From Diphasiastrum complanatum (taxonomy: Eukaryota > Streptophyta > Lycopodiopsida > Lycopodiales > Lycopodiaceae), in contig CM055108.1 of assembly GCA_029204225.1 (NCBI GenBank), forward strand, positions 20,124,957 through 20,188,956: a DNA stretch of 64,000 nucleotides. Direction: 5' to 3'. The stretch's first letter is position 1, and every line of letters begins with the position of its first letter. The translations under genes and the position numbers were made by a program. The notes beneath the pieces were generated by a model that was given only the letters and a program-made list of their open reading frames with translations, was not told the origin of the DNA and did not search any database. Below, piece after piece: positions 43,041-52,486 of the stretch.

Positions 43041-43612
43041 AGTTTTAGCATAGACTTTGATAATACTCCAAGTGAAGTCCTATGCTTCATGAACAAGTCT
43101 TTTCCCAATGCTTTGGTGAAGATATCATCTACACATTCTCTTAAAGACACATGTTGAAGCTCCACCTCCTTTGCAATGACTCACTCCCTCACAAAATGAT
43201 ATTGTATCTCAATATGCTTGCTCCTAGCATGAAAGATAGGATTGGATGCCATTCTTTGGGCTGATTGATTGTCACAAAAAATGATTGGGCACCCTGAAAA
43301 ATCCAGCAAGTGAAGATCCTTGATCATCCTCTTGATCCATACCATCTCCTTTGTGCAATGTGTAAGAGCTTTGTACTCGGCCTCACTAGATGACAATGAG
43401 ATAGTGGCTTGTTTCTTTGACATCCATGATACAGCTCCATCACCTATGAAAATACAATAAGAGATAATGGATTTCCTATCTATTATATCTCCAGCATAGT
43501 CCGAATCTGAAAATCCAAAAAGACTAGGTGATGATCCCTCATACAATGTGCCAAAATCTCGAGTTCCAATGATGTACCTCAAAACTCGCTTTCCTAGCTT
43601 CCAATGCTCCTA
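43041..43612 (-). pseudogene. RNase H of element D
   Basis: Frame 43181-43582 reads RYIIGTRDFGTLYEG, FSDSDYAGDIIDRKS, SWMSKKQATISLSSSEAEYK, IIFCDNQSAQRMASNPIFHA and HIEIQYHFVRE, then a TGA, then VIAKEVELQHV and DDIFTKALGKD. These are the acidic and His residues of copia RNase H, which removes the RNA from the hybrid. Apart from one stop it is intact. Just upstream the RT that should be fused to it is absent. Confidence 0.88.
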
Positions 43613-43848
43613 GCATAGTTTTTGCCAATAGAACTTTGATCCATAATAAGAATGATCTTCTTCCTAAGAATAGATCTCCTTTAAATGATCATGTAATGCT
43701 CAAAATAGAAACAACCATAATTGATATAGAGAATAGTGTCCACTTGGGATGCTTCACTATTTCTTACATCAATTTTACATGTAAAAATGTGACTAGAACA
43801 TGAAGAATCAAATAGAATGTAAATGAAATGATTCCACCATGCTTCCAA
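43585..43848 (-). other. sequence related to the element C accessory frame
   Basis: Minus-strand text near 43700-43800 translates to IFTCKIDVRNSEASQVDT and GCFYFEH, clearly related to CKLLMRISEASKVDTYIHK in element C. It is out of frame with the flanking frames and lies between the unknown segment and RNase H. It ties the extra sequences of C and D to a common source. Confidence 0.65.
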
Positions 43849-45087
43849 CTATAAACTCTCTGGAAAAATACAGCAAACAAACAATAAATGTGAGTGATCA
43901 ACTTTTGCTTGCATGTCTCTTCCTGCTTTGTCCTTTGTTGCCTTGTATCCACCATGATACTCCATGAATGAGCCTCCATCTTCATCTTGCCACAAGAAAC
44001 CATCAAACCTTGGAAATCCATGAGTAGGTGAGTACATTAATGATGCAAATCCAGCACCACATGACTCCATAAACCAAGTAGTTTGCACTAGTCCATCTTC
44101 AAGATCTACTTGACACAAGAAAATGACCATGAATTCACGAAAAATTGACAATCTCCAAGTATTGGCACCAAGTAACTCAACACTTGAGAACTTAGCCATG
44201 GATGAGTGACATAATGAACCTCCAATAGCTTCATTTCCATCAGCAAAATCAGCCAAGAATGCTAGTACAAATCCAACATCAAAACAATGCCCACCAATGT
44301 AGCTAGTTTTACCATTTCTTGACAATTTGCACACATCCACATGAAATTGCTCAAACATGAGACAGAACAAGTAAAGTAAACTTGAACAACACTTCCTTGC
44401 TGCTCCTTTGACCTTACTTGAGTCTTCAATATTCTTCAAAAACAGATCCATAACACCTTTTCCAATTACCTCTCCTTTGATACTCTTGACTAGCTCCAAA
44501 TTGCCAACTTCCCTTTTGACTAGTTGAAGCGCTTTGAGATCAACCTCTTGATCTTCAACTTGATCATCAAAGTCATTGAACAAAATTTGTTTTCCAGATC
44601 CATTACTTGATTTTACAGCAAGACAACATCCATCCACTTGCATAGCTCCATGTACACAAGAAGATCTTCCAAAAGATGTTCCACTCTTCATAAGAGATTG
44701 ATACTCAAGATCCATTGCGTGGATCCACTCCTCTTCTTTCCTTGCTTGATCTACACTTGTAAGATCATCCAAAGAGGTTAGGAAAGCAACATAATTTCCA
44801 GAAACTACTTGCTTACTCTTTTGATCATATGTGAGCCTTGAAGGTACTTGTCTTTCTCTTGATGTTCTCCTTGGCTTTTGACTTGATGAAGGTCCATCAT
44901 CACCACCATCCAAAGTAGGATCCTTCTCATCAACATCAAGAATGTTAGATCCATCTACTTTACCATCAATCATGCTTGAAGACACCTTTGGAATGTTTCC
45001 CATATCCAACAAAAATACCTCTTCTTGAAGATGGATCCTCCTTGGTCCTATCATCAAGAGTAATGTTGACATAGCATGTGCATCCAA
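43849..45087 (-). CDS. integrase-RT linker fused to an unknown ~274-residue segment (element D)
   Basis: A 412-codon open frame. Residues 1-117 are the copia linker (SQKPRRTSRERQVPSRLTYD). Residues 118-138 are the very start of RT, EEEWIHAMDLEYQSLMKS. From about residue 139 (near 44673) to the end there is no RT: instead SSCVHGAMQVDGCCLAVKSS, IKGEVIGKGVMDLFLKNIED, LLYLFCLMFEQFHVDVCKLS, GGHCFDVGFVLAFLADFADG and FASLMYSPTHGFPRFDGFLW. It is rich in Cys, Phe and acidic residues, and I recognise no family. The join is in frame and the segment has no stops, which is notable in an element with about 2% LTR divergence. Confidence 0.6.
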   Translation of the reverse strand: MDAHAMSTLLLMIGPRRIHLQEEVFLLDMGNIPKVSSSMIDGKVDGSNILDVDEKDPTLDGGDDGPSSSQKPRRTSRERQVPSRLTYDQKSKQVVSGNYVAFLTSLDDLTSVDQARKEEEWIHAMDLEYQSLMKSGTSFGRSSCVHGAMQVDGCCLAVKSSNGSGKQILFNDFDDQVEDQEVDLKALQLVKREVGNLELVKSIKGEVIGKGVMDLFLKNIEDSSKVKGAARKCCSSLLYLFCLMFEQFHVDVCKLSRNGKTSYIGGHCFDVGFVLAFLADFADGNEAIGGSLCHSSMAKFSSVELLGANTWRLSIFREFMVIFLCQVDLEDGLVQTTWFMESCGAGFASLMYSPTHGFPRFDGFLWQDEDGGSFMEYHGGYKATKDKAGRDMQAKVDHSHLLFVCCIFPESL

Positions 45088-45874
45088 AGGTTCTTAGAAA
45101 GTTGACACTCGGCCTCCTCTTGAATAGCATCTCAAAAGGTGTCCTTCCATCCAAAATAGCACTCGGCCACCTATTGCACAAGAAATTGGCACACAACAAA
45201 GCTTGATCCCAAAATGGTTTGTCAAGATTAGCACTTAACCTCATAGCTTTAGGACTTTCACATAAAGTTCTATTCCTCCTTTCAGCCACTCCATTTTGTT
45301 GTGGGGTCTTTGATGTTGTGTACTCCCTCTTGATCCCATGCTCATCACAAAAGGCCTTGAACTTGCTAGATATGTACTCACCACCATTGTCACCTCTCAA
45401 GCACTTGATCTTTGTGGAGAATTGGTTCTCTCTTGCATTCTTGAACTTGACAAAGACATCATACACTTCATCCTTGCTCTTTAGTAGATAGATCCAACAA
45501 AATCTACTAAAATCATCAATGAATGTTACATACATCTTAGCTCCACTATTGCTAATTGTAATAAATCCATGAATATCCGAATGTACAAGTTGAAAAGGCT
45601 TTGTAGATCTAGAAATAGATCTAGTATAAGGTAGTCTATGTGACTTAGACAAAGCACAAGACTCACAAACATGCTTGTCATTATTTAAGGAACTTGGAAG
45701 ACCAATCACAACCTTCTTCCTTGCCATTACCTCCAATGACTTGAAGTTGAGGTGTCCCATCCTTTTGTGCCAAACCTCTTGAATAAAAATTTGCCCTTGC
45801 AACACATCCAACTTGGTTAGCAATAACACAAGCATCAAGTTTGAACAACTTCCCTTGCCTTTTACCTTTTCCAA
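44966..45874 (-). pseudogene. integrase of element D, motifs intact
   Basis: The frame reads EVWHKRMGHLNFKSLEVM and CESCALSKSHRLPYTRS (zinc region). It then has LVHSDIHGF with catalytic Asp 1, VTFIDDFSRFCWIYLLKSKD, CLRGDNGGEYISSKF with Asp 2, and QQNGVAERRNRTLCESPKAM with Glu. It continues through LRTFGCTCYVNITLDDRTKE to GIFVGYGKHSKG. All three catalytic residues are present, unlike F and H. A frameshift near 45790 separates it from the protease frame and another near 45000 from the linker frame, so the polyprotein is broken. Confidence 0.88.
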
Positions 45875-46403
45875 TCAAGACATCCTTCCTTTTGATCAAA
45901 CAAGCATCTCCATCAAACTCCACCTTGAGGCCCTTACTTAGCATTTGACTCACACTAAGCAAATTCTTGGTAATAGATGGAATAAATAAGACATCCTCCA
46001 AATGAACATTCCTATTTGTAGAGAGAGAAATAGGAATTGTGCCAATCTCTTTGATTGCACACTCACCATCATTGGCCGTGTAGATCACCCTCTTGTCATC
46101 TCCATATGCCAACAAAGAAGTGAAGTACTCTTTGTGAAAGGTCATGTGTGAACTTGCTCCACTATCAATCCACCAAGGATCTAGATCTCCATCATTAGCA
46201 AGCATACATGAAGACATCACAAAAGCATCATCATTTGCATCTTGCACATCCAAACCATCCTCATCAAGAGTAAGATTACCTTGCTTGTCTCCTTGATCTC
46301 TCTTCTTCTTGTAGCACTCACTTGCAAAGTGTCCTTTGATGCCACAATAGAAGCACTTGAGCTTTGATCTATCCTTATTTTTGCCACTTGAAGAAGCATC
46401 CAC
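45681..46403 (-). pseudogene. zinc knuckle, protease and GAG-pre-integrase of element D
   Basis: The frame holds the knuckle CFYCGIKGHFASEC, an acidic linker, the intact protease motif WWIDSGASSHMTF, VIYTANDGECAIKEIGTI, LEDVLFIPSITKNLLSVSQM and GKGKRQGKLFKLD. The protein-like frame then shifts near 45790. The TAA just before 46403 separates it from gag, so gag and pol would be joined only by readthrough or after mutation repair. Confidence 0.88.
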
Positions 46404-46409
46404 TTGATC

Positions 46410-47078
46410 TTACCCTTTAGACCACTTGCTTTTGGTTTTGCCCTTGAATTTTCCCTTTGTGAACATAGCATCCTCTTGAAGTGTCGATGTAGATCCACCT
46501 CTTGCTTGAAGCCTATATTCCTCATTGATCAAGATCTCTTGAAGATCCATCAAACTTGGCAAAGTATTTTGAATAGCAATACTTTGAACAATGTTAGTAT
46601 GAGCATCCAACAAGCCATTAAGAATCACTTGAATAAGCTCTCCTTCCTTAATGCTTTCATCTATGCAAGCTAACTCATCATTCAATGCTTTCCTTCTCAA
46701 AACAAAAGTACTTGGACTTTCTTCATTCTTTTGCAAATAAGAAAAGATTTGCCTTCTTAGAGTCAACACTCTAGAAGTAGACTTGGATTCATAAAGCTTC
46801 TTCAATGAATTCCAAGCTTCCAAAGATGATGTGCACTTACCAACTTCCTTGAGAAGTTCATTGGTAACATTCATCTTTATCATGTGTAGAGCCTTCTTGG
46901 CCCTCTTGTCATACCTCAATTGATCTTGTTGTGTTGTTGGTCTCTCCTCCAAACCTACAACAATATCCAAAACATCATTCATCTCAAGAAGTGACTCCAT
47001 CCTCACTTTCCATAATGAATAGTTACTTGAGGTAAGCCTATCATTGGCTTCCAACATGACTCCAATTGAGGTTGCCAT
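46410..47078 (-). CDS. gag of element D (222 residues)
   Basis: Open from ATG at 47078: MATSIGVMLEANDRLTSSNY, SLWKVRMESLLEMNDVLDIV, then HMIKMNVTNELLKEV, SLEAWNSLKKLYESKSTSRV, LRRQIFSYLQKNEESPSTFV, LIQVILNGLLDAHTNIVQSI and a basic tail FKGKTKSKWSKG. This is a full copia capsid-like gag, the most complete in the window. The stop at 46410 comes just before the knuckle segment, which continues in the same direction. It could still supply particle protein. Confidence 0.85.
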   Translation of the reverse strand: MATSIGVMLEANDRLTSSNYSLWKVRMESLLEMNDVLDIVVGLEERPTTQQDQLRYDKRAKKALHMIKMNVTNELLKEVGKCTSSLEAWNSLKKLYESKSTSRVLTLRRQIFSYLQKNEESPSTFVLRRKALNDELACIDESIKEGELIQVILNGLLDAHTNIVQSIAIQNTLPSLMDLQEILINEEYRLQARGGSTSTLQEDAMFTKGKFKGKTKSKWSKG

Positions 47079-47678
47079 GTAGCAATGACCTGATCTTCTC
47101 TTTCAACCTGTTTCAATGCACAAAGCACTCCTTTGGACAACAACAAATGCTTTCAAAAAAAATCACCAAGATTTCAAACTATCTCACAAATTCTCTTCTA
47201 GCACTTATCCAAGCAAATCAACACATAAAATCATGGAATCTTGATCAACTTATGATCTATCCTCAATCTAATGACTTTTGCCACTTCCTAAGATTGAAAC
47301 ACACTCAAATGAAGTCCAGCAACCTCACTATCTAGAGATCCAATCAAAATTAGGGTTTTGACAAAATCACAAAAAATTGACTATTCCAAATCTACATGCA
47401 AATGCTGAAAATTTGATATGCAATCTATAAGCCACCACTTAGGCTGAACCAATGATCCAAAAATCGGCCAAATCCAGCATGTGAATTCAAAAAATGGAAT
47501 TGAACAAGTATATTGACCTATTTAGTGTTTTGATCTACAAAAGATCCAATCTACAAAAGCAAAAAATCCGATTTTGGTGTAGAATCCTCTCTAGCATGCT
47601 CTAGACTTGATATCTTCACCAAATCATTGAAAGATTAGATTTTCTCCTTCATAACCTGAAACACAAGCTCTGATACCA
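47079..47678 (-). promoter_or_regulatory. leader and primer-binding site of element D
   Basis: 0.59 kb of non-coding leader ends at GCTCTGATACCA (47667-47678), the reverse complement of the iMet site, next to the 5' LTR. Confidence 0.9.
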
Positions 47679-48328
47679 TGTGAAAGATTTCAAATCCTTA
47701 AGATCCAATCTACTTGAATGATCTTTGGTTAGAAAGAGAAATACACTACCAATTTCACCAATGTAGAAAAATCAGCATCTACACACAATTTGAGATGCAA
47801 ACACTAATAGAACTTGATCAAACTTGAATGAAATGATTATGTACTATTGCTGTCTGTGCAAAATCAGCAAGCTACTGTATTTCACACGTGTGGATCCAAA
47901 AATAGCAAATATAGATCATTCTACACATAGAATTACAAGCAATCACCAAGATAGTGCACCAATGGATAGTAGAACCCAAGAGAACCATGTATAAGCATGA
48001 AATGAGATAGAGAAGAGAGAAGATGACTCTCTCCACGAGTTACATCCTTTTATAGCAGGTCCAAACCCTATTTGGCCACTTGGATTTCCCACCAAAATGC
48101 TAACCCTACCAATTTTGGGTCTAGATTCAATGTACCCAACTTATTCAAATTGAATCTACTCAAACTCGCATTCTATCTTTCCCACACTTTCAAAAAGTGT
48201 TTATTCAAATGAAATTTAGACTAATGAACTTTGAAAAGTCAATCTCTAAGTCCAAAACAAGTTTTGGCCTCAATATGCCAAATATGAAAATATTGCAAAA
48301 TGTGATGAAACTAGTTGAATCTTTCACA
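47679..48328 (-). repeat. 5' LTR of element D (650 bp)
   Basis: Partner of 42377-43026, same length. Differences seen are clustered in the first 260 bases, mainly C/T and G/A. Followed by the CCATA target duplication at 48329-48333. Confidence 0.95.
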
Positions 48329-48333
48329 CCATA

Positions 48334-49519
48334 TGATCGAGAAGATGACAAACAAGTTGCTGACGGTCGGATGCAGAGAAGGAAACCTCTACTAGGCCAA
48401 AATTATCAGCAACTCTGATAGCATATTAAGTGTTTGAAAAAATGAAGATCAGCTCTGGCATAGAAAAATGTATCATCTGAACATGTGGAGCCTGTATGAC
48501 ATGAGCAGAAATGACATTGTCACAGGGTCAAAATTTTAAGGCCAAAGGCTGAGTTCTGCAAAGCTTGTCAAAAAGACAAGCAACATCGAAATCCATTCAC
48601 ACACGAGGGAAGAAGAGCCAAAGAAGTTCTTGAGCTCATCCACTCTGATGTGTGTGGACCAATGAAAACAGATTTGCTCTCAGGTTCGAGATATTTTCTA
48701 ACGTTCATAGATGATTACAACCGAATAACTACGATCTACTACTTGAAGAAGAAATCCGAAGTATTTGATTCTTTCAAGAAGTTTGTGGCATTCGCAGAGC
48801 GACACACCTCAAAAAGGATACAGATCCTTACATCTGACAATGGAGGTGAATTCAAAAGCATAGAATTCTCAAGATTCTGCGAAGAACAGAGGATCAAACA
48901 CTAGTACACTCCTGCATAGACACTAGAATACAACGGTGTGGCAGAAAGAAAAAACAAAATGCTAGTCGAAGGAGCCAGATGCATGATAGCATAGGCTCAA
49001 TTGCCAAGCCAATTCTGGGCCAAGGCAATAGCTGCAGCTGTACACCTGTAGAACAGATCTACAACGACAGCGCTGGAGAACAAAACACCATACGAAATGT
49101 GGACAGGCAGAAAGCTTGATCTATCATATGCACGAGTGTTTGGATGTGTAGCATACAAGCACATTCCAAAGGAAAAGAGAAACAAGCTTGACGGCAAATC
49201 CGAACAAACAATCATGGTCGGCTACTCAAACGGAACACATGTGTACAGACTCTACGATCCAACCATGAAGAAGGTTGTTTCAAGTAGAGATGTAAAGTTC
49301 GACGAGTCCACATTCCCTGGACTGAAAGACGAAAGAGGCCATGAGATCTTAACATTGCTGCCTATTCAAGAGGGAGATCGAGGACAAACATCAAATCAAA
49401 ATGCAGGCCCCCAGACTCCAAAGCAGCGGGAAACAGAGGATCGAACTCACAAACAAGAAATGTTTGAGCAGCGACCTCGAAGGTCAACAAGACACAAAAG
49501 ACCTCCAAACCGCAATTCT
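48334..49519 (+). pseudogene. GAG-pre-integrase end and integrase of element E
   Basis: It resumes E after D: KLLTVGCREGNLY, then after shifts FCKACQKDKQHRNPF, LELIHSDVCGPMKTDLLSGS (Asp 1), FLTFIDDYNRITTIYYLKKK, ILTSDNGGEFKSIEFSRFCE (Asp 2), YNGVAERKNKMLVEGARCM (Glu), FGCVAYKHIPKEKRNKLDGK and FEQRPRRSTRHKRPPN. At least three stops (TAG near 48902, and others) inactivate it. At about 49520, within the acidic linker before RT, it jumps into LTR sequence. Confidence 0.87.
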
Positions 49520-50115
49520 AAAGCAAACGGAAGATTACGAATTAAACAAAAAAAAATCTTTCACGCTGCCAGGTGGCAGCTCAACGAGCTTCACGCTTAG
49601 CTGAAACAAGTAGCAATGATGGAGACTAACTAACTAGTTGATTAGCATTAACTAGTCATGTGATTCGACGTTTAGCTATCTTGTAAACTCCACATAGTGG
49701 AAGTATAAATGATCATCTCTGGATTATAACAATATACATGTGAATGTACAGATCTATAAGAGACAGAGAGAAACGTAACGAATAGAGTAAGAAAGTAAAG
49801 ACACCATAGCTGTGAATGAAAGTCTACCAACGAGCAGAACACAACGTAAGAGCAGAGTGTCAATCCGCCAACGAGCGAGACATTGATGATCTCGCTCCAA
49901 AACCAAACTGATAATATAGTCGCTCTATTTTCGTGTATCTCTTTGTCTTGTGCTATGTTTCTTGATTGCTAGAATAAAATATGTTTTGTGATGCGTAGTC
50001 GAGTGTCTGAGATCCTGTAATGGCTTCTACACGAAAAGAAAATTCAAAAAAAAGAAAATTGTTCGCGAAGAGAGAAGGAGAAGACGAACACAAAACGATC
50101 TGGCCTTCTGGGACA
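49520..50115 (+). repeat. 3' LTR of element E, 5'-truncated
   Basis: It corresponds to 40528-41111 of the 5' LTR, starting at a shared AAAGCAAA, and ends GGGACA at 50115. The first 175 bases of the LTR are missing. A nine-base insertion (TAGTGGAAG) sits near 49698. Confidence 0.88.
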
Positions 50116-52486
50116 GGTATGAAGTACTCAAGAAATGTCCCATTTGTGATACTCCTCGATATTTGCAAGGGGCAACCATTCTGTGCAAGGTTTTACGACA
50201 TTTTCCAGTAATTCCACGATTGCAACGTTTATTTCGTTGTAAATCTCTTGCACAACTTATGGACTGGCATGCACACCATACCTCTATGAATAGGATGATG
50301 AGGGTACCTTCAGATTCACCTGCATGGAAACACATCAACAAAGAGTATCCAAGCTTTGCCAATGAGTCAAGAAATGTGAGATTTGGTCTTGCAACAGATG
50401 GTGTGAACCCCTTTGGTATATGAGCTACTACGTGGTCCATTTGGCCTGTTTGCTTGGTAAATTATAATATTCCTCCTTGGTTGAGTACAAAAAAGAGACA
50501 CATTATGTTGGCACTTCTAATTCCTAGCCAACGCAAGGTTAAGAACATGGATGTGTATCTTGAGTCGCTTATTGACGAGTTGGAAGATTTGTGAAAGGGG
50601 ATAAGAGTTGAGAAAGAGATGCCTCCAAAGAGGATGTCTGTGGAAGATTGCCGAAAACTATGGGAGGAATCTCAAGCAAAGACGATCGACCGGGTATGAA
50701 AAGATTATCTGTATTTCATCATTTGGAATATTGGAGTAACCTTTTGATTAATCACCTACTTGATCCCATGCACATATTTAAAAATATGGGTAAATCTATT
50801 TGGAAACACCTGATTGGTGAAAAAGATACTATTGCTACAAGGCATGATCTAAAAGTATCAAACACCAAAAAAGAATATTGGATAAAGGATGGTGAATATC
50901 ATGCTCCAAAAGTACCTTTTGGACATTCACTAATGAGGAGCTTAACCATGTGCGCTCTATTATTCATGACATTAGAACACCAACTGATTTTGCCCATTCT
51001 CTATGGTCATCATTCACAATGGATGGAAAGTTGCAAGGTCTCAAATCTCATGATTGGCTGAAGATGATTCAATCCATCTATCCATTGTCAATTCGTGGGT
51101 GCTTGTCAAAAGATATTTGTGAGACCATATACAAACTATCAGTCATTGTCAGGTATTTACATGTACTTGGTGCATTTTTTTATTTAGTATTTATTGATTG
51201 GAAATTTAAATAGACATAAAATGGATTGAATATGTTGCAGATAGATGTATTCAAAAGAAATCCATGAGCTGGATCTTCGCAAGAGACGTGAGGATATGGT
51301 GGAGATTGTGTGCATGTTTGAGAGATATTTTTTGACTTCCATCATGGACTCACAAGTGCATTTATTGGTGCACTTGGTTGAAAAAGTTTCTATTGCTAGT
51401 CCAATGCACACTAGGTATAGGTGCATAAATTTTCTTTTGCATTTGTATTTAAACTAAATCAATTGATATATGAACTCATTAATTAAAACACTTATTTTTA
51501 GCCATTTCTGACTTTTTAGGTGGATGTTCTTTATGGAAAGATACATGAAAGTCTTAAAAGATTTTGTGTGTCAAAAGGCAAGACCTGAAGGTAGCATGTC
51601 AGAGGGATAGTTGGTACATGAATCTCTCTTTTATGTTACTGAAATCTTGCACCAACTACATCCATCTACTCCAATATTGTGGCGTGATGAGGAAGCCAAA
51701 GAGATAACTAGTGAAAAACCTCAAGGGATGGGAAAGGTCCATAGGTTGGCACCCTTCCAACGAGAAAATTTTTTACATTCATGCTTTATAATTGTGGAGT
51801 TATGGATAAATGGTTAGACCTATATGAAGAAGAGAAAAAAGAGAGGGCCTTGTCTAGAAAGTGCCAACGACAGAATAGAGGTAGACACATGGCCTCAAGT
51901 TCACATGATCTTGAGCCATTGCCCAAGAAATGCACTATGGAGTGGATGCATGACACACTACGAAAAGCAACAAAAGAGGGACAAAAAATATCGAATGCAG
52001 AATGGGACTTTGAAACACCATGTTCATTCACAGTGATTATTTATGAGATTCATGTTTGTCATGTGGCAGTGCAAAATGTATAATGTTATATGGGCTTTTG
52101 GTTTCCACTTTTGTGTTGAAAGGATTGATAGCAAGAGACACACACACGATTGTGGTGTAATAGCATCTTTCCAACAAAAAAGTCAAAGCAGTGCACGTGA
52201 TCAAAATCCCATCTCAGGAGACATAGAATACGTAGGAACTATACAAAATATTTATGATGTATCATTTGGTGAAAGTGGACACTATTTTTTATTTGATGTG
52301 AAATGGTTCAAGGTAGTTTGTAGAGGGCCAAATGCAACTGTAAAGTCGGATCCAGGTGGATTTTTTGCGATTGATTCATCAAAAACATTGAGCATGGAGT
52401 CCTTTGACACATTGGTGTTGCCTCATCACTATGAGCAGGTGCACATGCATCTGATTCCACTGAATCAAAGATATCTGAGAGAGTGA
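50116..52486 (+). pseudogene. CACTA (En/Spm) TNP2 transposase, main part
   Basis: It resumes the gene cut at 40352: RYEVLKKCPICDTPRYL, VLRHFPVIPRLQRLF, WHAHHTSMNRMMRVPSDSPA, VRFGLATDGVNPFG (TDG with a catalytic Asp), YNIPPWLSTKKR, LLIPSQRKVKNMDVYLESLI, FHHLEYWSNLLINHLLDPMH and GLKSHDWLKMIQSIYPLSIR. Introns at about 51153-51240 and 51415-51518 precede the DUF4218 part, MDSQVHLLVHLVEKV and RWMFFMERYMKVLKDF. The end (52150-52486) is a DUF4216-like segment with EYVGTIQNIYDV, FDVKWFKVVC and DPGGFFAID. Most stops are TGA, consistent with decay. This enzyme would move CACTA elements. Confidence 0.9.
51415..51518 (+). other. intron in TNP2 (104 bp)
   Basis: Donor CTAG|GTATAG and acceptor CTTTTTAG. 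Joining restores HTR-WMFFMERYMK, the DUF4218 signature. The neighbouring 88-bp candidate intron 51153-51240 is less certain because the join leaves a stop. Confidence 0.7.

Larger units (their letters stand above)
42377..48328 (-). mobile_element. copia-derived retrotransposon D without RT, 5952 bp
   Basis: Two 650-bp LTRs and a perfect CCATA target duplication bound a minus-strand element. It comprises the 5' LTR (47679-48328), primer-binding site, gag, knuckle, protease, integrase, RNase H, polypurine tract and 3' LTR (42377-43026). Where RT should be there is about 1.1 kb of unfamiliar sequence read in frame with the integrase-RT linker. The LTRs differ at about 12 of 650 positions, mostly transitions. 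It would depend on RT supplied by another element. Confidence 0.93.
40353..50115 (+). mobile_element. Ty1/copia element E, internally deleted, inserted in TNP2
   Basis: Plus orientation. It comprises the 5' LTR 40353-41111, primer-binding site, gag, protease, GAG-pre-integrase (interrupted by element D), integrase, then a direct jump into the 3' LTR at about 49520. RT, RNase H and the first 175 bases of the 3' LTR are deleted. The target duplication is GGTAC (40348-40352) and GGTAT (50116-50120), one change. The two LTRs differ at many positions (9 in the first 66 bases compared), so it is much older than C and D. Confidence 0.9.

Noticed and set aside
39895-52486. TGA recoding to explain the in-frame TGA codons
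   Set aside because: Other stops (TAA, TAG) and frameshifts also occur, and TGA fits deamination of TGG and CGA.
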